DNA of 37,667 nt from the NCBI GenBank assembly GCA_027604685.1, contig JADHYX010000008.1:36030-73696 (forward strand), in the 5' to 3' direction. Below the pieces are notes generated by a model that saw nothing but the letters and a program-made list of their open reading frames with translations, had not been told where the DNA came from and did not search any database. Below, one piece after another: positions 35,023 through 37,667 of this stretch (its first letter is position 1; each line of letters begins with the position of its first letter). The stretch comes from Lobulomyces angularis. Taxonomy: Eukaryota; Chytridiomycota; Chytridiomycetes; Lobulomycetales; Lobulomycetaceae. Position numbers and translations under genes: made by a program.

Positions 35023-35383
35023 AAAAAAAAACTCTTTATATATTGGTTTAATTTTTAGAGACGTGTTTCGACGATCAGGTTTTGATGTTATGTTGTTGGG
35101 TGAGTACAGGACATCAAAACTTTGCCCAGATTGTCATGGAGTGCTGGAAACTTTCAGGAGGAGGATGAGCCCTAAGCCATGGAAGAAGAATGATGTTACT
35201 GTACATGGGTTGTTGCGCTGCCAAAGCGAATTTTGTCAACAATCCAGTGAGTTCCCATCAAGGTTGTGGAATCGGGATGACGTTGCAACTTTGAACCAAA
35301 AGTTGACAGTAAAGGAGATATTGGCTGGTGAAGGTCGTCCTGCAAGATTCTTAAGAGCTATTATTCCAATTATTCCTGAGTAG
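35003..35383 (+). pseudogene. Fanzor-like (eukaryotic TnpB relative) C-terminal remnant: zinc ribbon and last RuvC motif
   Basis: The open frame overlaps the end of the FEN-like frame and ends TAG 35381-35383. It reads RDVFRRSGFDVMLLGEYRTS, then KLCPDCHGVLETFRR (CPDC at 35123-35134), VHGLLRCQSEFCQQS (second Cys pair), RLWNRDDVATLNQKLT (Asp at 35276-35281) and GRPARFLRAI at the end. This order of EYRTSK, C-x2-C, LRC-x4-C, and WNRD-x-A-x-LN is the C-terminus of TnpB/Fanzor RNA-guided nucleases, where the Asp is the third RuvC catalytic residue. The RuvC-I (DPG) and RuvC-II glutamate blocks are absent upstream, where the FEN-like sequence sits instead, so this is a fragment or part of a different two-nuclease arrangement. 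There is no initiator ATG: the frame passes through an A11 run. Confidence 0.6.
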
Positions 35384-35405
35384 TTTTCGCTGCTCTCTCC
35401 CTTAA

Positions 35406-36032
35406 ATGGTGTTTGGTGTACGAGGTATAATTTTTGTGTACTATTAAATTTAATTTCGTTTTTTGTCAGACGTTGAAAAACTACGTCCATGCACTACTGT
35501 AAGTTGTTCGTGCCTAAAATTAAAGATGTAATTTTTCCCTTTAAGTTATGTAACTCAAAACAATAATTTTCATTTCCTTTTCAGTTTGGAGTTAGTCTTT
35601 AATTATTATAGTAATGTAAAAAAGTGTTTCAAATTATCACAAATAACAAAATATGTTTATTAATGGTTTTACTTTCTTATTTTTCATATTGGATCTTTAG
35701 TTTTTTAGGTATTTTTATTGGGTATTTACACCAACAAGAATTCTTTTATTTTTGTGTTATTGAATATTTGTGTTAGTTGGAATTTATGTCAAGAAAAAGT
35801 ACCTGTAAACCAATTTGGACATATTTACAAAACTTTATCTGAAACTTTACTGTTGCCATTAGAGTTTTCTGAAAGACTTTTAACTGAAAACCAAATTGAA
35901 ATTGGTGGCCGGTTGTCATTCAGAGAAATAACTCTTTTTGAAAGAAGTCAACTTGTAAAGCTTTTTAAATTAGTTGATTTTTAGGAACAGGAAATCGAAA
36001 AAGTTACAAAATGTGTCAAGACGGAAGTTTAA
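35406..36032 (+). CDS. unidentified plus-strand gene, exon structure uncertain
   Basis: Possible model: ATG 35406 (MVFGVR), an intron ending TTTTTTGTCAG, a small exon (DVEKLRPCTT) followed by a strong GTAAGT donor near 35500, an acceptor CCTTTTCAG near 35584, an exon with NYYSNVKKCFKLSQITKYVY, and a last exon with VNQFGHIYKTLSETLLLPLE and LLTENQIEIGGRLSFREITL. A 30-nt intron (35955-35984) would join FERSQL to EQEIEKVTKCVKTEV and TAA 36030-36032. The splice signals and the polar, helical peptides look genuine, but the middle joins do not stay in phase without a frameshift near 35598 and I recognise no family. A hydrophobic stretch near 35740-35780 may be intronic or an artefact of the wrong frame. 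Confidence 0.3.
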
Positions 36033-36187
36033 TTAACTTTTATAAAAACAGTCTTTAAAAAACGGTTAAATTTATAACGAAGTGGTTAATACCGACATAG
36101 AATAGAATAAAAGTAAAATAAATTTTTATGATGTTTGAGATAAATTTGTAACTCAAAACAACTCATAAATATAATCAAGAATACCAA

Positions 36188-37188
36188 ATGATAAATAATA
36201 AATCAAATGTTGAAAATTTAGACATTGAAGAAAAACGAACCGGATCATTGCTGGCAATTAGAATATTTGGTGTGTCTCAGTGTTTTCTACCAAGAAATCT
36301 ATCATAATGATTTTAAAAAAAGTAATTTTTCACGACATAAATAATGTGAAGAAAATTTTCAATAGGGTTGTCATATTTCCAAAAGAGATAAAATATACAT
36401 TGCAAAATCATTGTTAATAATGGTAGAAAAAGACAATTTTAGGAAATTTATTTTCATCAGTTGACCATTTGACTAAGCCATCCAAAGTAGCAGCCAGATA
36501 TGGCTTCACTTAAGTTCTTCATTGAAACAGATTGATGAAATTACAACAGGAGAGCTGCTTGGTTGAACAAAGATGATTAATAAGTTTAATGGAACCCTCA
36601 AAAAATTGTAAGAGTTGAAGATATAAGTAGAGTGAAGAATGAATATAAGGTGGCATCATGGCATGGCTCTGGAAATCGACTAAAAACCAACATCTTACGG
36701 CTTGTGGTCAAGGCTTTAGAAAACTATTAAGGCTGCAAACTATAAAAAGCAACAGCAAGCAAAAAATAAACTAGACCTATCTTTCACTATGGTATGTTTG
36801 TTACCCTATTTTTTTTTCTTTACTCATCACTTCTCTTGGTTTAGATTGGCTCCAACTCCAAATTTGTTAAAGTGAATCCTGAAGTAAGGTTAATTAGGTA
36901 ACTATAACAATACTGCCTTGATTTGTTATTAATAAACTCGTTGTTTTGTCTAAAGATTACAAAATTTAAACAAATATTTAAAATCGCAACTGAATTTACA
37001 AATCGAACCAACAAGTGTAGCAAGCAGAAACTTAATAAAATTTTGTTGCCAAACTCAGGATTTTTTAGGTAAAAAAAATGATAAGAATTTGTTAATTGAA
37101 AATTCTAGTACCATCGGTTTGGGGACATCCAACTAAAGATGTAGATCCCTTTTATACACCAAGGACTGGTTTCTGCAGTGTACTGTAG
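36188..37188 (+). pseudogene. unidentified gene with several frame breaks
   Basis: ATG 36188 (MINNKSNVENLDIEEKRTGS), then after an in-phase intron ending TTTCAATAG, GCHISKRDKIYIAKSLLIMV. Further pieces: SVDHLTKPSKVAARYGF (36455-36510), HLSSSLKQIDEITTGELLG, KMINKFNGTLKK, then IVRVEDISRVKNEYKVASWH and GSGNRLKTNILRLVVKAL (to 36720), KTIKAANYKKQQQAKNKLDL, and two well-spliced last exons (RLQNLNKYLKSQLNLQIEPT; VPSVWGHPTKDVDPFYTPRT) ending TAG 37186-37188. The peptides are coding-like and the last three introns are consistent. Breaks occur near 36446, 36512, a TGA near 36565, an A6 run near 36600 and near 36720. No family recognised. Confidence 0.45.
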
Positions 37189-37618
37189 GATTTATTCAAT
37201 AAATGAGATGTATTATGAATATATAAAGCGTTGTATTTTTAATATTATTTTTAAATATTGTACATAAATTTTTTTTTTAATAGATTGTTCATTTTTTACA
37301 GAGTAGTTTAATGTTTAAATTACTCTTGCAACAATTTTTTTTGTAATTGTAACTTCAAAATGAAGTTGTTTAGCTTGAAATCTATATCACCTCGCACGCT
37401 AATGAAAGTGAAAATTAAAACAAAAAAAAGTAATAACCAATTTTTACGTTGATTTTAGCTGTTAAAATCACTTTTAAAAAAAGGTATTATTTGCCGATAT
37501 CTGGCGTCGAAAATAATTAAAGTCTCACTAATCTTGATGCTAAAGTAACTATTTTGAAATTTCAATTGTATTCTGAAAATTATTTCGAAAATATCATTTA
37601 TTTTCGATTAAGTTGGCA
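37189..37618. other. intergenic before the last gene start
   Basis: AT-rich spacer with A/T runs between the broken unidentified gene and the ATG at 37619. No reading frame or RNA gene seen. Confidence 0.45.
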
Positions 37619-37667
37619 ATGTCACAGATACAAGAAAAATTCAAATCCCTGCGCCACACCATGATGA
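37619..37667 (+). CDS. start of a new gene, truncated by the window edge
   Basis: ATG at 37619-37621 after AT-rich leader, opening into a visibly more GC-balanced reading frame: MSQIQEKFKSLRHTMM, then the window ends. The change in base composition at the ATG is like that seen at other gene starts here. Too short to identify; a helical N-terminus is likely. Confidence 0.5.
   Translation, partial: MSQIQEKFKSLRHTMM

Noticed and set aside
36560..36570. TGA read as tryptophan (altered genetic code)
   Set aside because: The channel gene ends in TGA, a TGA directly precedes the DET1 start, and the locus with the in-frame TGA also carries other breaks; decay or error is simpler.
1..37667. CRISPR array, rRNA genes, prophage or viral genes
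   Set aside because: No regularly spaced repeats, no rRNA-like conserved stretches, and no capsid, polymerase or integrase-like frames on either strand.

Overview
The window is compact, AT-rich nuclear DNA of a eukaryote. Nearly every gene is split by very short GT-AG introns (about 35-90 nt), intergenic gaps are a few hundred bases, and stop codons are standard. The gene set fits an early-diverging, flagellated fungus, possibly Cryptomycota or a chytrid: an Stt4-type PI4-kinase, a Nsr1/Gar2-type nucleolin, a Tao3/Mor2/Furry protein, a secreted tyrosinase, and an ankyrin-SAM protein of the kind linked to cilia. The organism call is inference; no marker gene settles it. A 21-base N run at 13994-14014 marks an assembly gap.

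Left part (1-8.4 kb, all minus strand): the N-terminal part of a Furry/Mor2/Tao3 morphogenesis protein running off the left edge, a probable tail-anchored membrane protein, a secreted tyrosinase with a long glycosylation-rich C-terminal extension, a GC-rich island that can fold into a nested hairpin, and proteasome lid subunit Rpn9. Middle part (9.2-26.9 kb): a plus-strand ankyrin-SAM protein, a minus-strand nucleolin-like protein, a plus-strand CaMK-type kinase, a large minus-strand PI4-kinase III alpha (STT4), a minus-strand DET1 homologue and, divergent from DET1, a plus-strand mitochondrial-type ClpP. All of these read cleanly through exons with plausible splice sites.

Right part (27-37.7 kb): a plus-strand calcium-activated (Slo/BK-type) potassium channel gene whose pore and RCK domains are easy to recognise but whose frame is broken repeatedly; an intact minus-strand TCP11-family gene; a broken FEN/XPG-like nuclease locus followed directly by the C-terminal zinc ribbon and last RuvC motif of a Fanzor-like (eukaryotic TnpB relative) protein; two unidentified plus-strand loci, at least one clearly frameshifted; and the first 16 codons of another gene at the right edge.

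There is no operon logic, as expected for a eukaryote. The most interesting material is the FEN-like/Fanzor-like locus at 33.9-35.4 kb, the structured GC island at 6.56-6.74 kb, and the contrast between clean housekeeping genes and three or four decaying (or badly sequenced) genes on the right.
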